From positions 18,587,424 through 18,651,423 of the forward strand of contig OX393555.1 in NCBI GenBank assembly GCA_947650365.1: 64,000 bases of DNA, given 5' to 3'. The translations under genes were made by a program, and so were the position numbers. The DNA comes from Chamaelirium japonicum (lineage: Eukaryota; Streptophyta; Magnoliopsida; Liliales; Melanthiaceae). The notes below the pieces were generated by a model. The model had not been told where the DNA came from. It saw only the letters and a program-made list of their open reading frames with translations, and did not search any database. Below are positions 11,748 through 22,436 of this stretch, piece by piece (position 1 is the stretch's first letter; every line of letters begins with the position of its first letter).

Positions 11748-12110
11748 GGGACCCACCAGTCCTGCCTGAGGGACCCACGAAGACTACCGTGGGACCCACC
11801 AGCCCTGCCTGAGGGGCCCACGGAGACTGTTACGAGACCCACCAGTCCTGCCTGGGGGACCCACGAAGACTACCGCAGGACCCACCAGCCCTATCTGAGG
11901 GGCCCACGGAGACTGCTGCAGGACCCACCAGCCCTGCCTGGAGGACCCACGAAGACTACCGTGGGACCCACCAGCCCTGTCTAAGGGGTCAACAGAGCCG
12001 ACTGCGGGACCCACGAAGACTATCGCAGGACCCGCCAGCCCTGTCTGAGGGGTCAACAGAGACAACTGCGGGACCCACGAAGACTACCGCAGGACCCGCC
12101 AGCCCTGCCT
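11748..12110. repeat. 43-bp minisatellite inside the LTR-like block
   Basis: GGGACCCACCAGxCCTGCCTG alternates with GGxACCCACGxAGACTxC. Starts at 11748, 11791 and 11834 give a period of 43; later units are spaced by about 64 bases. It lies just upstream of the TATA box, so it occupies the enhancer part of the supposed LTR. Confidence 0.85.
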
Positions 12111-12173
12111 GGGGAATCCCCGGAAACAAAGGCAAAAACCGCCATTTGCCCCAGATTTCCACCAAGAGTTTTT

Positions 12174-12183
12174 CTATAAATAG
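12174..12183 (+). promoter_or_regulatory. TATA box of the LTR-like block
   Basis: CTATAAATAG in a non-coding context, plus strand, downstream of the 43-bp repeats. This fits an LTR promoter. Confidence 0.5.
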
Positions 12184-12620
12184 CAGACCCTTCAAATGTA
12201 AAAAGGATCTGAAATCTGATTTCAAAAACCAAATACCAGAATCCAGAATCCCAGAGCTCTGGAATCCTATCTTTCGATATTCCAGTTTCCTCGATCTTCT
12301 TTTTGTCTTTGAAGAGTTCAGTGACACTCGGCCTGTCGAGGTCACTTCAAACAAAGAGTTAGTGAATTCGGGTTGCTCCCTATAGCACGGAGACGTAGGC
12401 TTCGGCTGAACTCCGAGATCACACCTCGTGTCCACTATCTTTCAATATTCTCTATATTCTTTAGATACTACTCAAAGGCTTCAACCTCTGAACCTATCTA
12501 TCAGATAAATCCCAGCAATTCACTACTCAACTCTTCGAAGCGCGCCACATCTCGAAGGGTTAAACCTTCAATCGACTGTTGGAGGAGGGTTACGTACGAC
12601 GGTCGAAATCCTCCCCCACA

Positions 12621-12784
12621 GAACCCAATCCACTAGCTGTCTTCCCTGCCTTCCCTTCTAGATGCCGATTGAGATTTGGGTCTTGGGGGGGCTGCATCTC
12701 CACCCCCAAATGGGGAAGAAAGGATGGACGCCAAGATCTCCCAAATTCTAGAGAGAGAAGCTCTGAATCTAGAGAAAGAGGATT
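12621..12784. other. Unassigned spacer
   Basis: A short stretch between the LTR-like block and the truncated family C LTR. No repeat partner or coding signal is seen. Confidence 0.4.
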
Positions 12785-14023
12785 GTAGCGTCAGCTTTTG
12801 TTGATGAAGACGGAAGGGGGTAGCACCGATCTTAATGCAACGGTTATAGCATCGGCTTTTGTTGATGAAGACAGTAGGGGTAGCACCGATCTTCATGAGA
12901 TGATTATAGCGTCGGCTTTTGTTGATGAAGACAGCGGGGGTAGCACTGGCTTTGGGCCTTCTTCTCTAAGCTATCTTCTTCATGAGAGGAATCGATGCCT
13001 TTGTTGAAGACGATGGGGTATTGTCAGCTTCGATCTTCTTCTCCGGCCTTTGCTTGTGGCGTCTTCGGAGTTGATGAAGATCGTTGGAGACGTCGAGGTA
13101 ATGATGACTCTTGGCCTTCATCTCTAAGCTTTTTTCTTCGTGCGAGGAGTCGAAGCTTTGATCTTCGAGTGCAAGTCCTTTGTTTTGATGAGGACTTTGA
13201 TGGGCGACTCTGCTTTGTTGGGGATGCGCCTTCTCGTTCCTCACGAAGCATTCGGTCTTCAAGCGTTGGAGCCTCCTTTTTGCAGAGCCTTCTTGTCTTC
13301 AGCTTTTGACCTTTGATGCCTTCCCCCACCCCTTCTATTTATAGGTAAAGGGGGGAAGTTGGGAGAGATATGGTTGTGATTTTTTTTGTTTTATCCAATA
13401 TCTCTCCCCATAACCATCAAAATATTGTTTCCTTATTTGGGGGAAACAAACTTGATCTCTTTCGTTATCTTGTGGGTATGGTTATGGGCTTGTTATGACT
13501 TATCTTTAAAGATAACTTGTCATCTTTGCACCTTCCGATTATATGGCGACACGATGTCATCTTGTCCGTCGGATCGAGGGATCGTCGTGGATCTACGATT
13601 GCGTAGACGTCCACGTCACCTCCCCCTGCATCGAGGCGGTTAGGATTTTTTCTTTTCTTTCTTTTTTTTTCTTATGGCCGACCACACCTCCCCATAGGGA
13701 AGGGGCATAGTTTTCCAAGAAAGGGGGGTCGGTGGACCCCTGGCCTTTTTGCATTCGAGTTGCGGGTTCGATGGGATTTGTTTGCATTGAGTCGGGTCCA
13801 TTTTATATGCAGGTTGTGTTCGCATGTGGGACCTTGTGTGCGGGCCGAGTTTGCATGTGGGCCGTTATGTGTGGGCCAATTTTGCTTGTGGGTCATTGTA
13901 TGCGGGCCATATTTGCATGCGGGCCGTTGTGTGTGGGCCAGATTTCACATGCGGGTCGTTGTGTGTAGGCCGGGTTTTACATGCGGGTCGGGTTCGATTC
14001 GTAGGCTAATTTCAGTGCCCACA
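12785..14023 (+). repeat. LTR family C, copy A (5'-truncated)
   Basis: Matches 37294-39249, leaving out the MITE there, and ends in the same GTGCCCACA at 14023. It begins inside a roughly 59-bp tandem repeat (GTAGCACCGATCTT at 12821 and 12880), so the first 0.8 kb of the LTR is missing. It has a TATA-like CTATTTATAGG at 13336-13346. A roughly 31-bp GC-rich repeat (GCGGGCCGTTGTGTGTGGGCC type) lies at about 13800-13990. No primer site was recognised after 14023. Confidence 0.85.
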
Positions 14024-14519
14024 AATGCCCCCTCAAGGCCAAGTGTATCCGCGGCTTAGACTTGACCTGCGTGTTCGCGTGGGATTTAGGTCTTTTTAAG
14101 GACCCTCGCCTTTTCATTTCCCCTCATCGTTGCTAGCACAGAAGACGAAGGGCTCTGGAGAAGAAGGCTTCTTCGGTGGCTTGGAGATGAAGGCTTCGGC
14201 GGTTCGTAGACGAAGACCCTTGCTAGAGTTTTGATCGTCTTCCTTTTTGCGGATCTCCTAGCTTTGAAGATGGTGCGGGAATGTTGACGGCGGCCGCTGC
14301 GCAGAGTCCCAGGGCGGCAAGATGATGGGAGCGCAAGGATGATCGCAGTGCACCTTGGCGGAGGGTTGTTGCCCCTCTTCGGTGCGGCAGCGCAATGGTG
14401 GAAGCCAATTGTCATGGCCAAAAGTGATGATGACGACGAGTCTGGCACAGTGCGGGGAGGAGACAAAGTCGATGAGGTGCGGCCCCACTTTCTTCGTGTT
14501 CTTTGTTCTAAATGGTGGT
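14024..14519. other. Unassigned repeat-like DNA
   Basis: GC-moderate, with several overlapping frames and no conserved protein. It may be internal sequence of the family C element or of the next one. No gene is supported. Confidence 0.4.
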
Positions 14520-14671
14520 TACATCGGATATCGATACCCACCGGATAGAGACCTCTAGATTCAGTGGATAGGAGATTTATCCCGTCTCTATCCCAATAAC
14601 TGATTATACCTGTGTATAGGGGGTTCAATGAATATTAGAATTATAGTTTTCCCCAACACGATATCAGCACG
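14520..14671 (+). repeat. Possible copia LTR end with primer-site-like motif
   Basis: TTTTCCCCAACA ends at 14658 and is followed by CGATATCAGCACG (14659-14671). From memory this resembles the junction in many plant copia elements, where an LTR ending in AACA is followed by CG(T/A)TATCAGCACG. The upstream start of this LTR and the internal domains are not recognisable, so it is at most a fragment. Confidence 0.35.
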
Positions 14672-15011
14672 AACAATCCATCCGAGCCCATCACGACGAA
14701 AGAGAAAGGAGCGATTGGTGTTTTGTGATCCACTCCCATGGCGAGTACTACACAGCAACCCGGCCGGAAATCATCTCACGAGGGAGAGGCGAACCATTAA
14801 CATCACGAGTCCGACTGATCCCACACCAAGAACAAAAGAGAAGACAACTTTTCCCAACATTCTGCCCCTTTTTTTTTCTTCTTTTCCTTTTTTTGTTTTC
14901 TGTCTTTTTTTCTTCTTCTTCTTCTTTGCAGGTCGTGTGGGCTCGGGAGAATAGCAGTGGCGGTGGCGCGGGGTGCGGCAGCGGCGTCCGGGCGGTGCGA
15001 CGCGTGGGGCA
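14672..15011. other. Unassigned, poly-pyrimidine-rich DNA
   Basis: Contains a T/C-rich run at about 14868-14925 and a GC-rich stretch at 14950-15010. Nothing codes convincingly. Confidence 0.4.
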
Positions 15012-15016
15012 TAGGC

Positions 15017-17231
15017 TATTGGAAACAAATCAGAGGCACAACAGAAGCCGGACTCGATCTTAGGATCGATACGGTGTGTGATACATTATTAAAATTTTCT
15101 TAAGAAACAATCAAATGCGCAAGATTAAAATGAAATGCAAACGAACCCCTATGGTCATCTATCGAAACACACCATAAAAATTATGTATGTAATTCAATAG
15201 ATCTAGGGTTTAGTTTATTATACCTCCGTGCGGTATATAGCACCGCGATGTTAATCTTCCAAGTTGATGATGACGGAAGTATCCACGTGTGTGGGAGAAG
15301 CCTCCTTCTTCTTCGGGTACACCCGATCTCGTGAATCGACCCAGATCCTTGCACTCCAATCTCTGAGTGCTTCGGAGTGCAAGCTTTCTCTTCTTCTTTA
15401 TCACACACACTCTATGAGGAGAAGAAGATGAGATGAAGAAGATTTTCTCTTCACACCTTAGGTCAAAACCAAAGAGTGAGAGAGATGAGTGCCCAAGAGA
15501 GAGAGGGAGGCCAAAAACGAACACAAGGGAGAGAGGGATCGGTCTTTCTCTGAAAAATCTGAATGAGGCTCGGTTTTCCTTGCCTAATATGCCTTAAAAG
15601 CCATGCCCCTCTCTCCCCTTGTCCATATGAACTGTTCCCCCTTCTCTCTCTCTCATTAATCCTCAAAAATAAATGCCCACTATTGTATAGTTGCCATATT
15701 TGGTTTTGCAATTAAAGGGAATAGATTCAAATTATTTTAAATCTTAATTAATCCCTTTAAATATAAATTTGATGGCCATGCATATTTACCCTAATGAGGG
15801 GGGCAGCCACTAGGGCATGCGGGATATTTTGAAATGACCAAAATGCCCCCCATGCATCTAGTGGCCATCCACCTCATACGGAAGCATACATGGCCCATCA
15901 CCGTGCATGATAAAGTACTCTAACACTTAGGGCACCTCATCCATACCTATTTAACATACCATGGAGTGATAAATAGTGTTTTTACTATTTATTAGGGTGC
16001 CCTCAGTAAAACATGGGGTGCCCCTATGGTAAAAATCACTAAACACACAGACCGTGTTCTAGTGCGACACGCACACACAGAATGAACTCCTCATAGAATT
16101 ATGGCAACATCATGTGTCCCTATACTACTTTGGGGTTGCTCCCTAGTGAACGTACTTAGTCCTATGCAACCACCATGCCCTAGTCAATGCACTCACGGAA
16201 CACAGGACGATTAAGGCATTATTTCTTCAACTCATATTGTGCTGTGAGACAAGGAGAAAGTTATGATCCGTAACGATCGTGGATAAGGTGGAACCTTCAG
16301 AGACTAGGATTCATGGCTTTCAACCGGACCCGATCGACACACTACCCAAGTGTCCCTGTCAATCCTCTGGGTCCCAGTTAACCTGCGTGACCACCCAGAG
16401 TGCGACGCAGGCTGCACTCCAATTCTCCCAGACTTACTAAGCTCTCTCACATACCCCTGCTCTCCACTTAGTTAGGTAATTAGATGTCCCTTCACTCGGT
16501 GCCATGTGTCAACTTGAGCGGTGGAGAGCACCGTTAGACTCAAGTGACCATATGACTAGGTTCCTTCCAGGTTGATTAATATATCGTACCTCCGGTTATT
16601 TTGGCCAAACAACCAGATTCGGTCTAACAGCTCAACTGTTAACCACCAGGCCTGGTTTTAGTACGGTGTATGTCAGACCAAGGAACGCACCTCCCAATGG
16701 GGATGTGAATAGCTTGCAGGAGTGGCATGCCGATGCAACACCAGCCCGACAACCCAGCGCACCGTGGTATTTGGTCGTGGTTAGATCCCTCACACGTTGG
16801 TGAACCAAAGTACCCCAAACTAGTTTGTTCACCGATCATGGTTCCTCAAGGTTTAGGACTTATTACCCTAAGCAGAAATACGGCTATGTGCACTGGTGTC
16901 TGCTCACCGATCTGTGCACCGTGTTGGTTCTGTTCAGCCACAGATATTGTGCTTGACAATGACCATGGTGGAGAAACTCATGCTCTATCATTCCAACAGC
17001 TTAACCTGATAAGGCGACCAATCCTAATCAGAACTGTGAACAATTTAGGCTAATAGTACTAATCAACTGAGTCTCCCACTCAGATGAACCACTATACAGC
17101 CATGGCTCTTTTTAGTTCAGTATATAGAACACGTATAATATGCACCAATTAAGCTATTCTAATTATAAATATCAACTCATTTATTAATCAACCATGGTTT
17201 TTACAAGCCCTAGACCATATCTTACTCAATA
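15017..17231 (-). repeat. Solo LTR related to copia element 2, minus orientation
   Basis: Read on the minus strand it matches the LTR of element 2 (for example the GGTCTA...GTAAAAACC start and the block of the gag-less leader signals). Its 2215-bp length fits that 2.2-kb LTR. The ends are TATTG...CAATA rather than TG...CA. Five-base duplications TAGGC flank it at 15012-15016 and 17232-17236. No internal region is attached, so it arose by LTR-LTR recombination. The divergence from element 2 is much larger than between the two element 2 LTRs. Confidence 0.85.
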
Positions 17232-17236
17232 TAGGC

Positions 17237-18250
17237 GGCGATCGAGCGGCGGGCACAGGCGGGCTGCGGGGGGCTGGGCGACGCAGTGGCCGGCTGAAGG
17301 ACAGGTGGTCGAGGCCGGGCCCAGGCTGCGGTGGCTGGCTCGGGGTGCGGGCTAAAGCGGTAGTGACTGCGGGGCACGTAGGTAGAAGGCCGGTGGTGCA
17401 AGGTCCGGCTATGGGTGACTCGGTGGAGGCCAGGATAGTGGTGGCTGCGGGATATGCAGGCGGCATGACTGCAGTGGGGTCGAGGGCGGTGCACGTAGGC
17501 GGGCGGTGGCCGGGCCTGGCACGAGCGGCACAGGAGCGGGCGGTGGCCGGCGGGCAGCACAGAGGCCGAGCGGCTGGAGCACAGGGAGGTCGAGGCAGAC
17601 GGCGGCTGTGGTTAGGAGACGGTCAAGCGACGCGCATGGAATGGCACGGCCGCAGTGGCCGTGGGCTAGCTGGCATGGCCAGGTCGTGCGGGCGGCGCAA
17701 GATCAATGGCCCCAAAACGGGGCTGTGGGTTTTGGTCCCACGAATTGAAGACCACAGCCCCTAAAATGGGGCTGTGGGTTTTTAACAGAGAAGGGAGGGT
17801 TGCGGTAAGAGGGCCCCGGCCCCCTTTTGGGCCCCATTTGTTTTGAACGGAGAGAAAGGGGGTTGCGGCCCCCTTATCGGGTTCTTCTTGGTACGGGGTC
17901 CATAAGCCAGACCCAATTGGGGCTGCGGGATTTTGATATGGAGAGAGAGGGCTGGCGGCCCCCTTTTCTTTGGCTGCGGGCCCTCTTTGGAGAAAAGGGG
18001 TTGTGGCCCCTCTTTTTGGGGCTGCAGCCTCAATGAGTTTTTTTTTTAAGGGGCTGTGGTCCTTTTTCCGGGCTGCAGTCTTGACCCGATTTTTTTTTTT
18101 TTTTTTGCATTTCTGGATCTTGATTGACTTTTAGTCTCTGGGTCTTGGTTCTTTCCTTCCGACTTCTGGACTTGATCTATTTCTTCTGGATTTTGACCAG
18201 CTTTTCCTCAGGTCTTGATTTTTTTTTTCGACTTCTGGACTTGAACTGCC
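17237..18250. other. GC-rich then T-rich low-complexity DNA
   Basis: 17237-17700 is GC-rich and Ala/Arg/Gly-biased in every frame. 17700-18070 repeats short GGGGCTG(C/T)GGxC motifs. 18070-18250 is T-rich with 'GACTTCTGGACTTGA' direct repeats. The last part continues at 27888 across copia element 2, so both belong to one older repeat. Confidence 0.6.
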
Positions 18251-20478
18251 TGTTAGAATTTGTGAGGTCTACAGCTCATAAAAACCTATAGTTTAGCTAT
18301 GTATGATTGATAGTATAAGATTGCATCCTGGTACGTACCTTAGTACGTGTTCTCACATAACAGAGAGCCATGGCTACATGGTAATCCTCTTGAGTGGGAG
18401 ACTCAGGGGACTGGTCCCATGTAACCTAAATACGTTCGTAGCTCTGATTAGGGTTGGTCGCCCTATGAGGATAAGCTGTTGGGATGACAGAGCGTGGGTG
18501 TCTCCACCACGATCATTACCAGGCATAGTATATGTGGCCGAATGGAACCAACACGGTGCATAGATCGGTGAGAAGACACCGGTGCACTAAGCCGTGTTTT
18601 CTACTTAGGGTAAAATGGCCCTAAACCCTGAGGAACCATGTCTGGTGAACTAACCAGTTGTGTGGTGCTTTGGCACACCAATGTGTGAGGATCCGGATGC
18701 AGTGATCCAAAACCACGGTGTACTGGGTTACCCGGCTGGCGTTGCATCAGCGTGTCACTCCTGCAGGCTATCCACACCCCTAACGGGAGGTGCGTTCCTT
18801 GGTCTGACCTACGTCGTATTAAACCCTGGCGAGGTGGTCATCAGTTGGACTGGTGGCAGATCCGGTTACTCGGCAGAGTAATTGGAGGTACTATGTACGT
18901 GGTCAACTGGAAGGAACCGAGTCATATGAGCACTAGAGTCTGACGGTATTCTCCACCGCTTGAGTTGCATCATGGCACCAGATGGAGGGACAGCAAGTTT
19001 ACCATACTAAGCGGAGAGCAGGGGTATGAGGGAGAACATAATAAGTTCGGGGGAATTGGAGTGCAGCCTGTGTCGTACTCTAGGTGGCCACGCAGGTTAA
19101 CTCGGACTCAGAGGATCGATGGTATACTCGGGTAGTGTGTCGATCGAGTCTAAGTTGGAAGCCATGAACCCTGGTCCCTGAAGGTTCCACCTTATCGATA
19201 TTATGTACGGTTCTTATACCATCTCCTTGAAACATAGAACGCAATAAGAGGAAGTGAGTAGTCCAAGCCTATGCTCCATGAGTGCTTCACACTAGTGCAC
19301 GGTAGATGTGTAGCTCTGTGTGTGCACTAAGGGAAAACCCTACGTTAGTGCAAAGATGCATGTAGCAATTCCTTGTCATAAGTGGACTTTGTCACATGGG
19401 TGCGATGCACCGGGACATGTTGCAAGTTGACTAGTTGACTTTACTAGGGGCAACTAGTGACATAAGGGCGTTTTGGTCATACCATGCGCTACTATGCACT
19501 AAGGGGGCTGGCCCTAAGTGTTAGGAGACTGGTCAAGGCCGGCCTTATTGGTTTTAGGAGGTTGTTGCCTCCAATGAATGGGCCGGTAATGAGGCACAGA
19601 AAATGGGCTGGTTTTGACCGTTTTCAAAACCAAGAAAAAGATATAGATAAAAGAAGAGATATATAGGGAGAGGTTTGAATCAGTCAAACTTATCCATACT
19701 ATCCTTATCCATATGGATAGGCCGGTCCTACATAAGGGAAAATAAGAGAGGGGGGTCGGCCATGCAAGCCTTAGGGTCGGCCATGCCATGGAAAAACCCT
19801 AGCCGCCCCCCTCTCCTCTCTTCTCTTCTCCTATCTCGTCTCTCTCTCCCTCGCTTGCGCCATTAGATGGTGACTCGTCTTCCTCGCGTAGGGTTTCATA
19901 GAAGGAGAAGACTTATTGGATGGAGGCACTCTGAGATCCATCGAGGAGGTGCCGTGCATCGTGTGAGATCGGGTGAACTAGAAGGCATCTCTCGTAACCT
20001 TTTGCTGTCCAGAATCTACACAGAAAATTAATATTATTTCTATGATTCCGGGAGCTACAGAAGTCCACACGAGGTGAAACTTATTGCAAAGTTGCATCTT
20101 GAAGTTGGTTACCTGTAGTCCAAATTATAGCCTAATCCGAGTTTGGAGCAGAAAGTTATGGCTGTCGCACCAAAGCTATGTCGAGCAGATTCGAGCCCGT
20201 CTCCATCGACAAAGAAGAAACTTGTCGCGTTGAAAGAATCTGCATGCAGATATGATCTCTAACATGTAGATCTAGCATAGATAGAACATGTATGCATGCT
20301 AGATTGTTCTTTCATGTTAGATCGATATTAGGGGTTCGCATATTTGCCATGCTAGATTCATACACGCACGTGTAGATCGTTTCGATGAAAATTTTGATAT
20401 GTAATGCACACCGCTCTCGGTCTTCGGACCTTTACTTTGCTTCCGCTACGGGCCGCTACCATAGAATTATTTCCAACA
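18251..20478 (+). repeat. 5' LTR of copia element 2 (2228 bp)
   Basis: Matches 25566-27882 from end to end apart from scattered substitutions and one gap of about 87 bases near 19450. The TATA-like region is around 19728-19738 (CTACATAAGGG), where the 3' LTR keeps CTATATAAGGG. Confidence 0.95.
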
Positions 20479-20480
20479 AT

Positions 20481-20492
20481 TGGTATCAGAGC
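20481..20492 (+). other. Primer binding site of copia element 2
   Basis: TGGTATCAGAGC two bases after the 5' LTR; initiator Met-tRNA primed, as in element 1. Confidence 0.95.
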
Positions 20493-22436
20493 ACGCTAGT
20501 GGTGTGCGTTTTATGTTTTTTCATGAAACCGTCATGTGCGCGCATGAATAGTATGTGCCACCATCGGGGTTCTACGAGTAGATCATGCATAGTATATATT
20601 TTGTGTGTTCTATGAATTATTCTTGTAGGACGACGCTTCTAAAATTAATCTGGATATACGATGGCTTGCTACCGGGGGTCAGACCCCGAGTTAGCAAATA
20701 TTATTTGGATGTTTTTTCTTTTGTGTGTGGATATGTTTTAGAGCCATAGTTGGGCAAGTGGTGGAGATTGACCACCCTTAATTGATTCCTAGGCTTGTTA
20801 TTAGGTTTGTTTTCCTTTTTGTTCTAGGAAATTGTGTACGAGCGAGCACTTGCTCGAAGCTAACTAGAGCTTTTTCGGTTACAGATTGAAGAGTATGACT
20901 TGCCATGGAGATCCACCACCAGAAAGACGAACTGAACCTTGGAGGACGATGGCGATCCGACGAATCGTACACGATGACGGCAAAGGGCAGAAAGCGTCAG
21001 GAGATCGTATACAGAGGCTTACATCTGATCGAGTATCCTTGCAAAGGAGACAGAGAGCCTACGTTGTGCCAGTCAGGTTCAGGGGTCAGACCCTGAACTT
21101 GATTCAGTTGTGTGGTTATTTCTTTCTATTGTTCTTTATATTTCTGTAGAGAACCCCGATACGATAACTGGATTATCTGTATTAGAGGGATGCCCTTTCC
21201 CCTTGGGTCCTACAGACCTTATTAGGATAGGATTCCACTAGTGACGCATATTATTTAATTGACCCTTGATGATAGCAAGAATCCCTCACATTTGGTTATG
21301 CCACCATTAGGTCAACACCCGATTAGTCGGGTGTGCCTATTTGGCCAGCATCGAAACCTAGAATGAGTTGGAATTCTACTATGACATCATTCGTCAAAAT
21401 TATAAGTGAGGTGTCATGGTAGTGGGAGACCTTTTCTGTCTATCAGACTTTAGGCTAGGCTTCAGAGCATTAGCGTAATAGCTAGGTTTGCAAAGCATCG
21501 ATGTTCTTGGGATATGTAATGTGACCCTTGAGTGGAGAAATCCACTCGAGGCAGGGACTATGATATTCTGAGATCCATTAATGCTATGCGAAAAGCTTGA
21601 AACGCTAGTGGGAGCACGGTATAACCAAAGTCTAGTGCATAGGTTGTCGTGACCTTAGTGTACACTCATACTTGTATAAAATAATCCTCAAATTTAATAA
21701 GGGATGTAAGAGAGGACTTTTAAAGATCCTCTGGCCTCCACAACCAACTGCTTTGTGTTTGGGTGGAAGGGCGTAGCTCGATACCCGCTAGGGTGAGGGT
21801 TATATTTTTTCCATGCCAGATGACTTAGCAGTCTCTTTTGGGATATGGTGGTTACGGGGTGAGGAGTGAAGGGCTTTTCATCCCACCCTAGTGGGGGCCG
21901 CATGAACTCCTGTGTCGTAACTACCTAGGCTTGTGGGTAAGCATCCGAAGTGGACGTAAGGCATCCATTGCTTGCACAATGGGGATCACGTGGCGTTAGC
22001 ATTTGAATATAATTAGCTTATTTTCAAAATCCATAAAATAAGTTATTTTGCATTCGTTTTCATTTAACCATATAGTTCCCATATCCGCTATCCCATAAGA
22101 GAACCAGTTATCGGGTCTCTAACTACGTAGAGCGGAAGCGCTATCTTTAGCTTATGCTTAGGGTAGTAAACGTACATTGGCTTGTAATCTAAATATCCAT
22201 GTAATATACCTAACGGGTCCTGATATCACTAGGGCACTGACTAGGGCATATGACGAATAGCGAGAGTCTGAGAAGATGTGCAAGTTCTGTGTCATAGCAG
22301 ACTTGCTGATAACTCCTTAGAAGTAAGTCAGAGATATGTTGGGTCTTCTCAAATAAAGTTTTACTTGCAGAAGATGTCTGAAAAGCGAAATCGGTAGACT
22401 CGTCGCTTTTCCAATAAGATACTTGTCGGTACCGAG
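20493..22436 (+). other. Leader of copia element 2
   Basis: Untranslated, about 1.9 kb, related to the leader of element 1. No conserved protein on either strand. Confidence 0.7.

Larger units (their letters stand above)
11710..12620 (+). repeat. LTR-like block with internal 43-bp tandem repeats (putative Ty3/gypsy 3' LTR)
   Basis: Bounded by TGTGGG at 11710 and CCCACA at 12620, which are inverted repeats of each other. From 11748 to about 11980 a roughly 43-bp unit (GGGACCCACCAG...) recurs about six times, then at 64-bp spacing to about 12110. A strong TATA box, CTATAAATAG, sits at 12174-12183, with transcribed-looking DNA after it. No second copy lies in the window, so the ends are inferred from the terminal hexamers only. 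Confidence 0.5.

Noticed and set aside
13640-14059. Cys/Gly-rich frames resembling a repeat protein
   Set aside because: They come from the roughly 31-bp GC-rich repeat in the family C LTR and recur at 39050-39235 in the solo LTR.
17345-17764. 139-codon GC-rich frame
   Set aside because: Strong GC bias opens several frames at once. The residues are low complexity (Ala, Arg, Gly) and no domain is present.
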